From the NCBI GenBank assembly GCA_041287335.1, contig JBEULM010000029.1, positions 1 through 55,136 of the forward strand: 55,136 nucleotides of DNA, given 5' to 3'. This document shows, one piece after another, positions 40,451-50,861 of the stretch. The stretch comes from Hydrogenobacter sp. (lineage in GTDB: Bacteria > Aquificota > Aquificia > Aquificales > Aquificaceae). The position numbers and the translations under genes are program-made. Each line of letters starts with the position of its first letter. Position 1 is the stretch's first letter. The notes beneath the pieces are model-generated. The model searched no databases. It was not told where the DNA came from and saw only the letters and a program-made list of their open reading frames with translations.

Positions 40451-41316
40451 AAATCCTTTATATACTTGACGGTTCAGCTTTTGTGTATAGGAGTTTTTTC
40501 GCCCTTCCTCAGCTTTCAACCAAGAGCGGATTTCCTACTGGTGCTGTATACGGCTTTATGAGAGCTATCCTTTCCATACTTAAGGCGGAAAGACCCAAGT
40601 ACTTCGTTGTGGTCTTCGACCACCCTGCACCTACTACAAAAAAGGAGATCTATAGCGACTACAAAAGTAAAAGACCACCTATGCCAGATCCTCTAAGGCT
40701 GCAAATACCTGTCATAAAAGAACTTTTGAAGCTTATGGGAATTCCCCTTTTGGAAGTGGAAGGTTACGAAGCCGATGACATTATCGGTTATATTACACAA
40801 AAGGCTGTGGAACTGAGCTTTTACGTAAAGATATACTCACCGGATAAGGATATATTACAGCTTGTGTCCGAAAAAGTGAGTGTTATAAACCCTATCAGTG
40901 GTGAGTTTTTTGACAGACAGGCTGTTTTGAAAAAGTTCGGGGTAAGCCCAGAACTCATACCGGATCTTCTCGCCTTGGCAGGTGACAAAGTGGATAACAT
41001 AGAAGGTATAAAGGGTATAGGGAAGAAGACAGCCATTAAGGTACTTGAAAAGTACCAAAGCGTTACTAACATACTGAGGAACTTTGAAGATTTCCAAGCT
41101 TTCTTCCCTTATGCTGACAGAGAAAAACTTGAGCTGTCTTACGCTCTTGTAAAGCTACATCCTGTGCCAGAAATGAACTTGAAAGAGGAGGATATACGCC
41201 TCAAAAAGCCGGATATGGAAAGTTTAAAGAGAAGACTTCTTGAACTTGAGATGAAAAGTTTGATAAAAGATGTGGAATCGTTATCAAAAAGTCTATCTCA
41301 AAGACAGCTTTTTTAA
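40447..41316 (+). CDS. Stand-alone 5'-3' exonuclease (PolA N-terminal-domain type)
   Basis: A 289-aa FEN-like nuclease equal to the 5' nuclease domain of DNA polymerase I. Metal-binding acidic motifs: LDGSAFVYRSF, VVFDHPAPTTKKEIYSDYK, EADDIIGYI, SPDKDILQL; the helix-hairpin-helix is GIKGIGKKTAIKVL. It ends after residue 289 with no polymerase part. A separate gene for this domain is known in Aquificales. Probable role: RNA-primer removal in Okazaki fragment maturation. Confidence 0.92.
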   Translation: MKILYILDGSAFVYRSFFALPQLSTKSGFPTGAVYGFMRAILSILKAERPKYFVVVFDHPAPTTKKEIYSDYKSKRPPMPDPLRLQIPVIKELLKLMGIPLLEVEGYEADDIIGYITQKAVELSFYVKIYSPDKDILQLVSEKVSVINPISGEFFDRQAVLKKFGVSPELIPDLLALAGDKVDNIEGIKGIGKKTAIKVLEKYQSVTNILRNFEDFQAFFPYADREKLELSYALVKLHPVPEMNLKEEDIRLKKPDMESLKRRLLELEMKSLIKDVESLSKSLSQRQLF

Positions 41317-42172
41317 ATTGGTAAAGAAGATTTTAATACCAATTTTATTATCCACATCATTTTTAGCTCTCTTTTTTGTGTATGTTCCTTTAGATAAAGT
41401 GATGAATAGCCTCAGTCGTGTATCTTTAGATGAATTCTTTCTTGCCTTTTTCTTCTATACAGCAAGTCAGATAATAAGGAGTTTTAGGTGGCTACCTTTG
41501 ATGAGAGGTCTAAGCTTCTTAGATATTTACCTTATAAACAGTGCCAATATATTCTTCAATAACGTGCTTCCTGCGAGAACCGGTGAGTTAAGCTGGTTTT
41601 ATTATGCAAAAAAACTCGGCGTATCTTTAAAGCTTTCTGTATGGTCTTTCCTTTTGGGAAGGCTTTTTGATCTTCTGGCTCTTATTTTTATAGCTTTGTT
41701 TCTCTATACAGTAATTGAAAAGTCAGTTCTGACCTTTTTCATTTCCCTCATAATGATATTTTTGTCTCTTTTTTTCCATAAAGTATACCTCTTTTTACCT
41801 TCTTGGGGAAAAATTGGAAACCTGAAAAGTTATCTCAAAGATAACACGAGCCTTCGGCTCTCAAGCTTACTCTTTTTGTGTTCCACCTTTTCTGTGGTTT
41901 TTAAGTTTGTTGCGATAGTTCAGCTTTTGAGTGTGTCCTCCTATTTACTAAGTTTTTTGTCTTTTTCTTTCGGTGAGCTAAGCAGTGTCCTCCCATTTCA
42001 CAGTTTTATGGGTTATGGTACTTACGAGATCAGCTTCTCAATACCTGCAAAATTTGCAAGTGCTGACATGAAAAAGTGGCTCGTTGAGGGATTTATAGCT
42101 CACAACTTCTTACTTTTGTCTTCAGCTTTCTATGGGATCCTTTCCGTATTTTTGCTTCACAGAAAAAACTAA
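41270..42172 (+). CDS. Flippase-like / LPG-synthase transmembrane-domain protein (UPF0104 type)
   Basis: A 300-aa integral membrane protein with about eight helices. FRWLPLMRG, then NNVLPARTGELSWFYYAKK and LGRLFDLLALIFI, are the family signatures. Members are thought to move lipids or lipid-linked intermediates. The ATG at 41270 would overlap the exonuclease by 47 bases; a TTG at 41318, just after that gene's stop, is an alternative. The stop overlaps nfeD by 4 bases. Confidence 0.8.
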   Translation: MWNRYQKVYLKDSFFKLVKKILIPILLSTSFLALFFVYVPLDKVMNSLSRVSLDEFFLAFFFYTASQIIRSFRWLPLMRGLSFLDIYLINSANIFFNNVLPARTGELSWFYYAKKLGVSLKLSVWSFLLGRLFDLLALIFIALFLYTVIEKSVLTFFISLIMIFLSLFFHKVYLFLPSWGKIGNLKSYLKDNTSLRLSSLLFLCSTFSVVFKFVAIVQLLSVSSYLLSFLSFSFGELSSVLPFHSFMGYGTYEISFSIPAKFASADMKKWLVEGFIAHNFLLLSSAFYGILSVFLLHRKN

Positions 42173-43443
42173 GATTTTCTCACCTTCAAGGTTAACCCCT
42201 TAACCTCTTCTATGAGTACAGCATCTCCCTTTTTTATATCCTCTTCACTCACCGCATTCCATATTTCTCCATGTACAAACACTTTTCCCTTGCCTTTTGC
42301 AAAGTCTGTTATGGCTTCTCCTACCTCTCCTATGAGTTCCTCAGTTCCCAGCATCTTCTTTCTCTTTTGAGCTTTAAAGCCGAGCCTTCCCGCAAATAGG
42401 AAGAAAGCTACCGTAAGAATTACCATAGTGGTTATAACGGAGATGGGTATGTTACCGTAAGGTGATTCTGGACTTATAAGTATGAAAGAACCGAGAGCTA
42501 AGGCTATGCCTCCAGCTATTGCAAGTCCTCCTAATGAGGGGGTAACCACTTCAAGAGCTAACAGTAAGATACCGGCAAGTATCAGCAAAAGTCCAAGCCA
42601 GTTTACACCCACCACACCCAAACCGTAAAGACCTAAAAGCAGTGATATTATCCCAACAGCACCTGGTACAATGCTTCCGGGATTATAAAGTTCAAAAAAT
42701 ATACCGTAAAACCCGATGAGTAAAAGCATATATGCGATAGTAGGATTAGTAACCAGATTTAAAAACTCTTCTCTCAGGCTCTTTGATATTTGATAAACTT
42801 GGACTCCTTCCGTTTCGAGTATTATTTTTCTTCCATGCTTTTCAACAATCCTACCGTTCAGCTTATTCAAAAGATCAGTCCTGTCCGTGGCTATGAGATC
42901 TATTATGTTAGCTTTTAGAGCCTCCTCAGGAGTCAGAGATATGCTTTTTTTTACCATGCTTTCCACAACTTCTACGTTTCTCCCCTTCTCTCTGGCTATA
43001 CTCCTTACAAACGCCAAGGTGTCCTGAAGTACCTTCTCCTTCATAACATCGTTCTGCCCTTCCCCACCTATTTGGACAGGATGAGCAGCGCCTATGTTTG
43101 TGCCAGGAGCCATTGCAGCAATATCTGCCGATATGGTTATTATAGCACCCGCAGATGCAGCACGTCCACCCGATGGATACACAAAAACTACAACGGGAAT
43201 AGTTGTCTTTTGAAACTCCTGAACTATTTCCCTCATTGAGGATTCAAGACCTCCAGGGGTATTAAGCTCAAGTATAAAAACACTTCCCTCTTCACTTTGT
43301 GCCTTTGATATGCTTCTCTTTATGTAATCCACTGCCACTGGCGTGATGGCATCTTGCCACTGGGCAACAAAAATCCTTGGAAAACCCTCATTCAAAAGTG
43401 AAAACATAAACAGAAAAAATACAGCTAAAGCACGCATCATCAT
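42169..43443 (-). CDS. NfeD-family membrane serine protease (ClpP-class, long form)
   Basis: A 424-aa protein: signal/first helix (1-20), ClpP-like protease domain (about 25-230) with FILELNTPGGLESS and the serine in PSGGRAASAGAII, followed by about five membrane helices (230-350) and a C-terminal OB-fold (GEVGEAITDFAKGKGKVFVHGEIWNA, in two parts). NfeD proteins usually work with a slipin/stomatin; none is next to it here. It begins with ATGATGATG just upstream of the divergent rpmF promoter. Confidence 0.9.
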   Translation of the reverse strand: MMMRALAVFFLFMFSLLNEGFPRIFVAQWQDAITPVAVDYIKRSISKAQSEEGSVFILELNTPGGLESSMREIVQEFQKTTIPVVVFVYPSGGRAASAGAIITISADIAAMAPGTNIGAAHPVQIGGEGQNDVMKEKVLQDTLAFVRSIAREKGRNVEVVESMVKKSISLTPEEALKANIIDLIATDRTDLLNKLNGRIVEKHGRKIILETEGVQVYQISKSLREEFLNLVTNPTIAYMLLLIGFYGIFFELYNPGSIVPGAVGIISLLLGLYGLGVVGVNWLGLLLILAGILLLALEVVTPSLGGLAIAGGIALALGSFILISPESPYGNIPISVITTMVILTVAFFLFAGRLGFKAQKRKKMLGTEELIGEVGEAITDFAKGKGKVFVHGEIWNAVSEEDIKKGDAVLIEEVKGLTLKVRKS

Positions 43444-43448
43444 GTCAG

Positions 43449-43476
43449 TTGGTATTATAATAGTACTGCATATAAA
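43449..43476 (+). promoter_or_regulatory. Promoter of the rpmF-plsX-fabH-mgtA run
   Basis: TTGGTA (43449-43454), 16-base spacer, TATAAA (43471-43476), about 28 bases before the rpmF ATG and its AAGGAGG site. Confidence 0.55.
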
Positions 43477-43504
43477 GTTTTTAAATTAACGAAGGAGGCG
43501 TATT

Positions 43505-43690
43505 ATGGCTGTTCCTAAGAGGAAGACATCCAAATGGAGAAGGGACAACAGAAGAGCGCAAAATTTCTTCTCTAAAGTAAAGCTTTCATCACTTGCAACT
43601 TGCCCTAATTGTGGGGAACTGACGATCCCTCATAGGGTATGCCCTTACTGCGGACATTATAAAGGTAGGGAAGTTATCAAAGTAAGTTGA
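43505..43690 (+). CDS. rpmF: 50S ribosomal protein L32
   Basis: A 61-aa zinc-type L32: AVPKRKTSKWRRDNRRAQ at the N-terminus and a CPNC ... CPYC zinc finger. The gene order rpmF-plsX-fabH is widespread in bacteria. Its TGA shares a base with the plsX ATG. Confidence 0.97.
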   Translation: MAVPKRKTSKWRRDNRRAQNFFSKVKLSSLATCPNCGELTIPHRVCPYCGHYKGREVIKVS

Positions 43691-44709
43691 TGAATACACC
43701 GAAGATAGCGGTTGATTGTATGGGGGGCGATTATGCTCCTGAGGAGATAGTCAAGGGGTGTCTTTTAGCTCACAGGGAACTTGACGTCATACTGTATCTC
43801 GTAGGTGACGAAAAAAGGATAAAAAGCGTATTAGATAAAGAAAATAGCTATGATAGGAAGAGACTTATACTTATTAATGCGGAAGATGTGGTGGGTATGA
43901 GCGAACCCCCGTCTAACGTTCTTAAAAAGAAAAGATCGTCCCTTTATATTGCGGGGATTTTGCTTAGAGAAAACGAGGCTGACGGGCTTGTATCTGCCGG
44001 AAATACAGGTGCTGTACTTACTGTTGGCAAGTTTCTGGTGGGGGCATTGGAACACATAGAGAGACCAGCTATAGGCGTGGCTCTTCCCAATCCTAAAGGA
44101 AGAACGGTTCTCATTGATGTAGGGGCGAACGTAGATTGTAAACCCAAACATTTACTTCAGTTTGCCATAATAGGGCACACTTACGCTAAGGAAATCCTCG
44201 GAGTACAAAATCCTAAGATTGGCATACTCAGTATAGGTGAAGAGGAAGGAAAGGGAAATGAGCTTGTGAGGGAGTCCTACGCCCTTTTAAAGAAGAGTAA
44301 GTTAAACTTCTTGGGAAATGCGGAGGGTAGGGACATATATGCTGGAACTTTTGATGTGATAGTTTGTGACGGTTTTGTCGGAAACGTGATCCTAAAAGCC
44401 AGTGAAAGTCTCGGTATGGCTGTGCTTCAGATGATAAAGGAGGAGGTTCAGAAAAGCCTCATCGCAAGAATAGGAGCGTTGCTCATAAAACCTGCCCTCA
44501 ATAACTTTAAGAAAAAAGCTGATTTTGCCGAATACGGAGGTATTCCACTGCTGGGTGCCAAAAAGCCTGTTATAATAACCCATGGAAGGGCAAACGCAAA
44601 AGCTATAAAGAACGCTATAAAGGTAGCTAACGAGTTTTACGTGCATCACTTTAACGAAAGACTCGCCGAATATATAAGGAGTCTCAGCCCAAAAGAGGTA
44701 AAAATCTGA
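43690..44709 (+). CDS. plsX: Phosphate acyltransferase PlsX
   Basis: A 339-aa enzyme making acyl-phosphate from acyl-ACP for phospholipid synthesis. Motifs: [66 protein letters not shown] overlaps the rpmF stop (TGATG), preferred over the TTG one codon earlier; its own stop overlaps fabH the same way. Confidence 0.96.
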   Translation: MNTPKIAVDCMGGDYAPEEIVKGCLLAHRELDVILYLVGDEKRIKSVLDKENSYDRKRLILINAEDVVGMSEPPSNVLKKKRSSLYIAGILLRENEADGLVSAGNTGAVLTVGKFLVGALEHIERPAIGVALPNPKGRTVLIDVGANVDCKPKHLLQFAIIGHTYAKEILGVQNPKIGILSIGEEEGKGNELVRESYALLKKSKLNFLGNAEGRDIYAGTFDVIVCDGFVGNVILKASESLGMAVLQMIKEEVQKSLIARIGALLIKPALNNFKKKADFAEYGGIPLLGAKKPVIITHGRANAKAIKNAIKVANEFYVHHFNERLAEYIRSLSPKEVKI

Positions 44710-45632
44710 TGGGAACAACTATAACGGGAATGGGTTATTATGTACCACCAAAGGTGCTTACTAACTTTGATTTAGAAAAGATAGTTGACACATCAGATGA
44801 ATGGATAACTACCAGAACGGGAATAAAGGAGAGGAGAATAGCTAACGACGAAAATGTTACTCAGATGGCTTATATAGCAAGCCTTGAAGCTATCAGATCC
44901 GCACGCATACAGCCGGAAGACATAGAAATAATTCTTCTCGCCACGCTCACCCCTGAGCTGAGATTTCCATCCACAGCATGCCTTTTACAAGCCAAGCTTG
45001 GAGCGACAAAATCTTACGCTTTTGACATATCGGCTGCGTGTAGCGGTTTTATTTACGGGCTTGAGCTGGCTGATGCCTACATAAGATCTGGGAAAGCTAA
45101 AAATATACTTCTCGTAGGCGTTGAGAAACTATCAGAGATAGTAGATTGGCAAGATAGAAGCACCTGTGTGCTTTTTGGAGATGGGGCGGGTGCTGTCGTA
45201 TTATCCAGAGGGGAAGGAGAGATACTTTCTTCCAAGATGCTGTCAGATGGAAGCTTGTGGGAAATACTTTACGCTCCAAAGTGCGGATACATAAGCATGA
45301 GAGGTAAGGAACTTTTTAAGATGGCGGTAAGGAGTATGGAAGATGCGTGCAGGTACGTTCTTGAAACATCAGGTGTAAGTGTTGAAGAAGTGAACTTGAT
45401 GATTCCCCATCAGGCGAATATAAGAATAATGGATGCCCTTGCTGAGAAATTAGGTATACCAAAAGAAAAGGTTTACTCCAACATACACAAATACGGCAAC
45501 ACTAGCGCAGCTTCCATACCCATAGCCCTCTGTGAAGCGTATGCCGAAGGTAAACTAAAAAGAGGCGATCTGGTGATGCTGACAGCAATGGGAGGAGGAC
45601 TGACTTGGGGAGCAATGCTTCTAAAATTTTAG
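44709..45632 (+). CDS. fabH: 3-oxoacyl-ACP synthase III
   Basis: A 307-aa thiolase-fold enzyme starting fatty-acid synthesis by condensing acetyl-CoA with malonyl-ACP. Catalytic C111 (SAACSGF), H234 (IPHQANIRI) and N264 ([11 protein letters not shown]) are all present. The 3' end overlaps mgtA by 28 bases and carries its ribosome site. Confidence 0.96.
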   Translation: MGTTITGMGYYVPPKVLTNFDLEKIVDTSDEWITTRTGIKERRIANDENVTQMAYIASLEAIRSARIQPEDIEIILLATLTPELRFPSTACLLQAKLGATKSYAFDISAACSGFIYGLELADAYIRSGKAKNILLVGVEKLSEIVDWQDRSTCVLFGDGAGAVVLSRGEGEILSSKMLSDGSLWEILYAPKCGYISMRGKELFKMAVRSMEDACRYVLETSGVSVEEVNLMIPHQANIRIMDALAEKLGIPKEKVYSNIHKYGNTSAASIPIALCEAYAEGKLKRGDLVMLTAMGGGLTWGAMLLKF

Positions 45633-48037
45633 GACTATCCTCAAGTCAAGCCAACGAAAGACTCAAAAGATACGGCTATAATAGGATAGAAAAGGGGAAA
45701 AGGCTAAGCGATCTGGATATCCTTTTAAGTCAGTTTAAGAATCCTTATATCTTCTTGCTTCTCTTTACCGCAATTTTATCAGCCTTTTTGGGTGAGAAAA
45801 CTGATGCTTTTGTAATAGTTAGCATAATTCTACTCGGTGGTCTTTTGGACTTTTGGCAGGAAAGGGGAGCTAACAAAACGGTAGAGAAGCTCCTCTCTAT
45901 GGTGAAGACGCACGCGACTGTGATAAGGGATGGTGTGGAAAGAGACATTCCCATGGAGGAAGTCACAGTAGAAGATGCGGTGATTCTGAGGGCGGGTGAT
46001 ATGGTACCTGCGGACGGTAAAGTGCTTGAAGCAAAAGACCTTTTCATTAACGAAGCTCTGATGACTGGTGAAGCCTATCCTGTGGAAAAAAATGTAGGGG
46101 ACGATGTTTATATGGGTACGCATGTGGTAAGCGGTTTTGGAGTAATAAGAGTTTTTAAGATAGGTAGAGATACTGAGTATGGAAAGATAGTTGAAAAGTT
46201 AAAGCTTGGTAAAGGAGAAACGGATTTTGAGAGAGGTCTAAAGCGATTCGGTTATACGCTCCTTGAGGTGGCAACATTTCTCATTTTTCTGGTTTTCGCG
46301 ATCAATACTTATTATAACAGGGGTGTCATAGATTCACTCCTCTTTGCGCTTTCTCTGGGTATAGGCATAACGCCCGTACTTCTTCCTGCGGTAGTCAGCG
46401 TTGGTCTCTCTTACGGAGCAAGACATATGGCTCAAAAAGGTGCTATAGTAAAAAGGCTTACATCTATAGAAAACTTTGGAAGTATGAACGTTCTGTGTTG
46501 TGATAAAACTGGAACTCTTACAGAAGGAGTCATGAAAGTTTATACTTTCAGAGATTTATCAGATAAGGAAAGCAAAAAAGTAGCTCTCTTTTCATATCTA
46601 AATTCATATTTTCAAACAGGTTACAAAAACCCAATAGACGAAGCTATAAAGGAAGAATTAAAATCAACGGATATCTTAGAATTTAAAAAGCTTGATGAAC
46701 TTCCTTACGATTTTAATAGAAAGCGCCTTTCTGTACTTATCAAGAAAGATCAAGAAAATCTTTTAATAACTAAGGGTGCATACTCACATGTAATAGATAT
46801 CTGCACGTATGCAGAAATTGATGGAGAAGTTGTTGATATTCGCAAGGTAATGCAGGAAATTCAAAAAATTTACACGCAATACAGCACGCAGGGTTTCAGA
46901 TTAATAGCAATTGCATACAAACCTATGAAGGGGGAATCCATAAGTTATGGAGATGAGGAAGGAGAAATATTCCTTGGCTTTGTGGTAATGCACGATCCAC
47001 TAAAGGAAGATGCAAAGAATGTTGTAGAAAAGCTGTTAAGCCTTGGTGTGGAGCTAAGAATCATAACTGGAGACAACAGGCTCGTTGCTGAGTATGTAGC
47101 AGAAAAACTCGGCTTAAAAGGTAAAGTTATGAGTGGTGAAGACTTTAAAAATTTCTCCGAAGAAGCTCTTATAAGAAGAATCAAGGATGTTTTCGTATTT
47201 GCGGAACTCTCTCCCTTGCAAAAAGAGAGGGTCGTTAGCGCTCTGAAAAAGGCGGGTTACGTAGTGGGATACATGGGAGACGGAATAAATGATGTTACCG
47301 CTATGAGGAGTGCCGATGTGGCTATATCTGTGGAAAACGCTGTAGATGTGGCAAAAGAGAGCGCTGACATAGTTTTTCTTAAACCAGACCTAAACACAGT
47401 AATAGATGCCGTACTTGAAGGCAGGAAAACTTTCCTTAACACCATGAAGTATTTATTTATGCAAACAAGCTCCAACTTTGGTAACGTGTTTTCTATGGCT
47501 GGTGCATCCCTTTTGGTCCCTTTCCTTCCCATGCTACCAAAACAGGTTTTGACCGCAAACCTCTTAACGGATATCGCGGTAATGTCCATACCAGCCGATG
47601 GTGTGGATGATGATTGGATAAAGCTCCCAAAAAGGTGGAATATAGAGTTTATTGAAAAGTTCATGTTCTTTTTTGGGCTTTTGAGTTCCTTTTTTGATTA
47701 CATTACTTTCACCTTCCTTCTTTACATACTTGGAGCAACGTCTGAAACTTTCCGCACCGCATGGTTTCTTGAAGGATTATTTACCCAAATCCTTGTCCTA
47801 CTCATATTACGCACAAGGAAACCTTCTATAAAAAGTAAACCCTCCTCTCTCCTCATATTTACTGTATTCGTAACGGGAGTAACAGGCTTACTTATACCCT
47901 TTACCCCTCTTGGAAACCTGTTAGAGCTAAAGCCCTTAAACTTGACCCTTTACGTATTTATCTTTTTGATTACTCTCCTTTACCTCGTGTCAGTGGAAGC
48001 ACTAAAAAGGCTCTTTTACAGAAGATACAATCTCTAA
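45605..48037 (+). CDS. mgtA: MgtA-type (P-IIIB) magnesium-transporting ATPase
   Basis: An 810-aa P-type ATPase: N-domain start, A-domain TGEAYPVEK, phosphorylation site [10 protein letters not shown] (D300), nucleotide domain, [18 protein letters not shown] hinge, and C-terminal membrane segment [24 protein letters not shown] (in two parts) closely resembling MgtA. Family members import Mg2+. The hinge reads GINDVTAM where most have GINDAPAL. The TTG start, within fabH, is supported by AGGAGG about 6 bases upstream; no ATG is close. Confidence 0.9.
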   Translation: MGSNASKILGLSSSQANERLKRYGYNRIEKGKRLSDLDILLSQFKNPYIFLLLFTAILSAFLGEKTDAFVIVSIILLGGLLDFWQERGANKTVEKLLSMVKTHATVIRDGVERDIPMEEVTVEDAVILRAGDMVPADGKVLEAKDLFINEALMTGEAYPVEKNVGDDVYMGTHVVSGFGVIRVFKIGRDTEYGKIVEKLKLGKGETDFERGLKRFGYTLLEVATFLIFLVFAINTYYNRGVIDSLLFALSLGIGITPVLLPAVVSVGLSYGARHMAQKGAIVKRLTSIENFGSMNVLCCDKTGTLTEGVMKVYTFRDLSDKESKKVALFSYLNSYFQTGYKNPIDEAIKEELKSTDILEFKKLDELPYDFNRKRLSVLIKKDQENLLITKGAYSHVIDICTYAEIDGEVVDIRKVMQEIQKIYTQYSTQGFRLIAIAYKPMKGESISYGDEEGEIFLGFVVMHDPLKEDAKNVVEKLLSLGVELRIITGDNRLVAEYVAEKLGLKGKVMSGEDFKNFSEEALIRRIKDVFVFAELSPLQKERVVSALKKAGYVVGYMGDGINDVTAMRSADVAISVENAVDVAKESADIVFLKPDLNTVIDAVLEGRKTFLNTMKYLFMQTSSNFGNVFSMAGASLLVPFLPMLPKQVLTANLLTDIAVMSIPADGVDDDWIKLPKRWNIEFIEKFMFFFGLLSSFFDYITFTFLLYILGATSETFRTAWFLEGLFTQILVLLILRTRKPSIKSKPSSLLIFTVFVTGVTGLLIPFTPLGNLLELKPLNLTLYVFIFLITLLYLVSVEALKRLFYRRYNL

Positions 48038-48044
48038 CAGCTCC

Positions 48045-49142
48045 TTATACGCCCGTGTATCTTTCTTTTACCCTCTTTATTCTCCAGAGAGCTTTACTGT
48101 CCTCAGGTGTTATCAAGCTGTATGCCTTTCCGTAACTTCCTATTCTTCCAGTTCTCCCTATTCTGTGTATGTAAACCTCAGGGTCTTCAGGAATATGGTA
48201 ATTGATAACTAAGCTCACTCCTTTTATATCAAGACCCCTTGAGGCAACATCCGTTGCCACAACAGTTCTTACTTTTCCTTCTCTAAAGAGCTTAAGGGCG
48301 TTCTCCCTTTGTCTCTGTGTCATATCTCCATGCAAAGACACTACACTAAAACCTCTGTTTTTGAGTTCCTGAGATATATCCTTCGCATCCCTTTTTGTCC
48401 TCACAAAAATTATGACCTTTTCAAGTATATGGTCTCTGAGTATCTTCTCAAGCTCAGATATCTTTTGCTTGGGAGAGTTTAGTCTTATGAGCCTTTCCTC
48501 TATCTTAGGTTTTAATTCCGCGGATATGACCCTTACCACTTTGTAATTATCTCTCAAATGTTTTTTTGCCAACACCTCTATCTCTTTTGGTATAGTTGCG
48601 GAAAAGAGAAAAGTCTGTCTATCTATTGGTGTAAAAGATATTATGTATTCTATATCTTCGGCAAAGCCCATATCAAGCATTAGATCAGCCTCATCAAGAA
48701 CTAAAAAGGAGACACTGCCAACATTCAATGTACCCCTATTTATGAGGTCCTTTATTCTGCCCGGAGTCCCTATAACTATGTTAGGTGTAACCTTAGACAG
48801 AAGCTCCAGATCCCTCCCTACCGGTGTACCTCCGTAAAAAACGAACACCTTAAGTGCCTTGTACTTGGATAAGGCATAAAGCTGATCCTTGACCTGGAGG
48901 GCAAGTTCACGCGTTGGCGTTAGAATAAGTGCCTTTAAACCTCCATCCTTATTTATACTTTCCACGATGGGTATGCCAAAGGCAGCTGTTTTCCCTGTTC
49001 CAGTAGCTGCCTGTCCCATAATATCGTAACCTTTAAGAGCTAACGGTATAGCCTCACTCTGTATAGGTGTAGGTTCTTTAAAACCAAGCTCCCTTATAGC
49101 TTTTCCAAGTGGTTCACTTAACTGTTGAAAATTAAACTCCAT
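48045..49142 (-). CDS. DEAD-box RNA helicase, minimal core
   Basis: A 365-aa helicase with every core motif: Q motif (FKEPTPIQSEAIP), AATGTGKT, PTRELA, GTPGR, DEAD, SAT, and HRIGRTGR. It stops right after the second RecA domain, with no C-terminal RNA-binding tail. Probable role: RNA remodelling in ribosome assembly or decay. It has its own promoter and AGAGGAGG site, and ends 7 bases from mgtA. Confidence 0.94.
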   Translation of the reverse strand: MEFNFQQLSEPLGKAIRELGFKEPTPIQSEAIPLALKGYDIMGQAATGTGKTAAFGIPIVESINKDGGLKALILTPTRELALQVKDQLYALSKYKALKVFVFYGGTPVGRDLELLSKVTPNIVIGTPGRIKDLINRGTLNVGSVSFLVLDEADLMLDMGFAEDIEYIISFTPIDRQTFLFSATIPKEIEVLAKKHLRDNYKVVRVISAELKPKIEERLIRLNSPKQKISELEKILRDHILEKVIIFVRTKRDAKDISQELKNRGFSVVSLHGDMTQRQRENALKLFREGKVRTVVATDVASRGLDIKGVSLVINYHIPEDPEVYIHRIGRTGRIGSYGKAYSLITPEDSKALWRIKRVKERYTGV

Positions 49143-49166
49143 AACGATTAAAAACCTCCTCTTTTA

Positions 49167-49195
49167 ATTATACGTCCCTTTCTCTTTTTTGCAAA
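49167..49195 (-). promoter_or_regulatory. Promoter of the DEAD-box helicase gene
   Basis: Minus strand TTTGCA (49190-49195), 17-base spacer, TATAAT (49167-49172), about 25 bases upstream of the ATG. Confidence 0.6.
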
Positions 49196-49310
49196 AATTC
49201 TTATAGCCTAATATAAGATGAATTTATGCTTTAATAAAAGTTTCTTATTGAAATTCCTTATTAAAGAAAATAACTTTATACAGTCAATTCTGAAAGGGAG
49301 GTTAAAAAAA

Positions 49311-50549
49311 ATGTTAAGTAGGCGAAACTTTTTGAAAGGCGGTCTCGCTCTAAGCGCTGGAGGACTTCTGGTGCCAAAGTACCTTTTGGCAGCGGTTGAT
49401 CCTTCCTTACTTAGTACTGCGGCGAAAGAGCTTCCAGAGGGTGTACTTGAGGAACAAGTTTTGGAAGCTCTCCCAGGTAAAAAACCTCTTATCAAAAAAA
49501 CTTACAGGGCACCTAACTACGAAACGCCTGTTAAGTACTTCAACGAATTCTTCACACCAAACGATGTTTTCTTTGTGAGGTATCACCTTTCTAACATACC
49601 TGAAGTAGATGCAAAAACTTGGAAGCTGACCATAGGAGGTGATGCGATAGAAAAGCCTCTTGAGCTAACGCTGGAGGATCTCAAGACCAAGTTTGAACAG
49701 GTGGAGCTTGTGGCTCTGTGCCAGTGTTCAGGGAACAGGAGGGGATTATTTAAACCGCATGTAGCGGGAGTTGAGTGGGGATACGGAGCTATGGGGAATG
49801 CAAGGTGGAAAGGAGTAAGACTGAAAGACATATTGGAGAGAGCTGGTTTGAAGGGTAATGCTCTTGAGGTAGTACTCAACGGTGCGGACACAGGCGTGGC
49901 AGCAGGAACGCCAGACTTTATAAAGAGCATACCAGTTTGGAAGGCTCTTGACGAAAACACCATGATAGCTTACGAAATGAATGGAGAGCCCCTGCCTCAC
50001 TGGAACGGCTTTCCTGCAAGAGTAATAGTCCCGGGTTGGACTGCCACTTACTGGATGAAGCATATAATTTCTATTGATGTTGTCTCCAAACCTTTCGATG
50101 GCTTTTGGATGAAAACAGCGTATAGAATACCTCTGGGAAAGTTCCCTATAAGGGACAGATTCATATCTCAGGAAACTGCAGTCAACACACCTATAACTGA
50201 GATAGTCGTAAACTCTCTAATCACAAATATAAATGATGGGCAAAGGTTCAAGCTTGGGCAAATGGTTGAAATAAAAGGTATTGCGTGGGACGGTGGGTAT
50301 GGTATTAACATGGTGGAGATATCCACTGACGGAGGTAAAACCTGGCGTGAAGCTGAGCTGGGTAAGGATTATGGTCGCTACTCATGGAGGCAGTTCACTT
50401 ACAGATTTAGACCTCCCAAAAAGGGAACCTATACTATAATGGCAAAGGCAAGCAATAGGATAGGGCAGACACAGACCTTTGAGCTTATATGGAACCCTGC
50501 AGGATACCATCACAACGTAGTTCAGAAGATAAACATAAAAGTCGTATAA
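49311..50549 (+). CDS. sorA: Sulfite dehydrogenase molybdenum subunit (SorA/SoxC type)
   Basis: A 412-aa sulfite-oxidase-family protein with a Tat signal (SRRNFLKGGLALSAGG), so it is exported folded to the periplasm. The molybdenum ligand is C139 in LCQCSGNRRG; the dimerisation domain follows from about 300 (GIAWDGGYGINMVEISTDGG). It oxidises sulfite to sulfate, passing electrons to the cytochrome encoded next. The ATG at 49311 follows GGGAGG; a frame opening at 49218 would bury the Tat signal. Confidence 0.9.
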   Translation: MLSRRNFLKGGLALSAGGLLVPKYLLAAVDPSLLSTAAKELPEGVLEEQVLEALPGKKPLIKKTYRAPNYETPVKYFNEFFTPNDVFFVRYHLSNIPEVDAKTWKLTIGGDAIEKPLELTLEDLKTKFEQVELVALCQCSGNRRGLFKPHVAGVEWGYGAMGNARWKGVRLKDILERAGLKGNALEVVLNGADTGVAAGTPDFIKSIPVWKALDENTMIAYEMNGEPLPHWNGFPARVIVPGWTATYWMKHIISIDVVSKPFDGFWMKTAYRIPLGKFPIRDRFISQETAVNTPITEIVVNSLITNINDGQRFKLGQMVEIKGIAWDGGYGINMVEISTDGGKTWREAELGKDYGRYSWRQFTYRFRPPKKGTYTIMAKASNRIGQTQTFELIWNPAGYHHNVVQKINIKVV

Positions 50550-50563
50550 GGAGGTAAATAGAT

Positions 50564-50845
50564 ATGAGTAAAGCTCTTATATTTGGATGTATGCTTATGG
50601 CTATTTCCTTTGCTGGAGAGGAGAGTATAAAGCTAAAAGATGGTGAAGGTAAAGCTCTCGTAGAAGCAAACTGCTCTGCATGTCATAGTCTTGACTACAT
50701 TCAAATGAATTCCCCCTTTCTTGACAAGAAGGGTTGGGAGGCTACCGTTAACAAGATGATAAAAGCTATGGGCGCACCTATAAAGCAGGAGGATGTCCCT
50801 AAAATAGTTGAGTATCTTACCAAGTACTACGGTAAGAAAGAATAA
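50564..50845 (+). CDS. sorB: Sulfite dehydrogenase cytochrome c subunit (SorB-like)
   Basis: A 93-aa monohaem cytochrome c with a short Sec signal peptide (cleavage near residue 18) and haem motif CSACH. The C-terminal half (KKGWEATVNKMIKAMGAPI) resembles SorB/SoxD-type partners, with a methionine as likely sixth ligand. It lies 14 bases after sorA and would take electrons from it. Confidence 0.87.
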   Translation: MSKALIFGCMLMAISFAGEESIKLKDGEGKALVEANCSACHSLDYIQMNSPFLDKKGWEATVNKMIKAMGAPIKQEDVPKIVEYLTKYYGKKE

Positions 50846-50861
50846 GTGTTAGACTATCTTT

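Noticed and set aside
46580-46960. The A+T-rich stretch inside mgtA as a sign of gene transfer.
   Set aside because: It coincides with the nucleotide-binding domain, keeps frame and motifs, and composition returns to normal on both sides.
49218-49310. Extended N-terminus of the sulfite dehydrogenase.
   Set aside because: It would place ~31 residues before the Tat signal; the ATG at 49311 has a ribosome site and an immediate SRRNFLKG.
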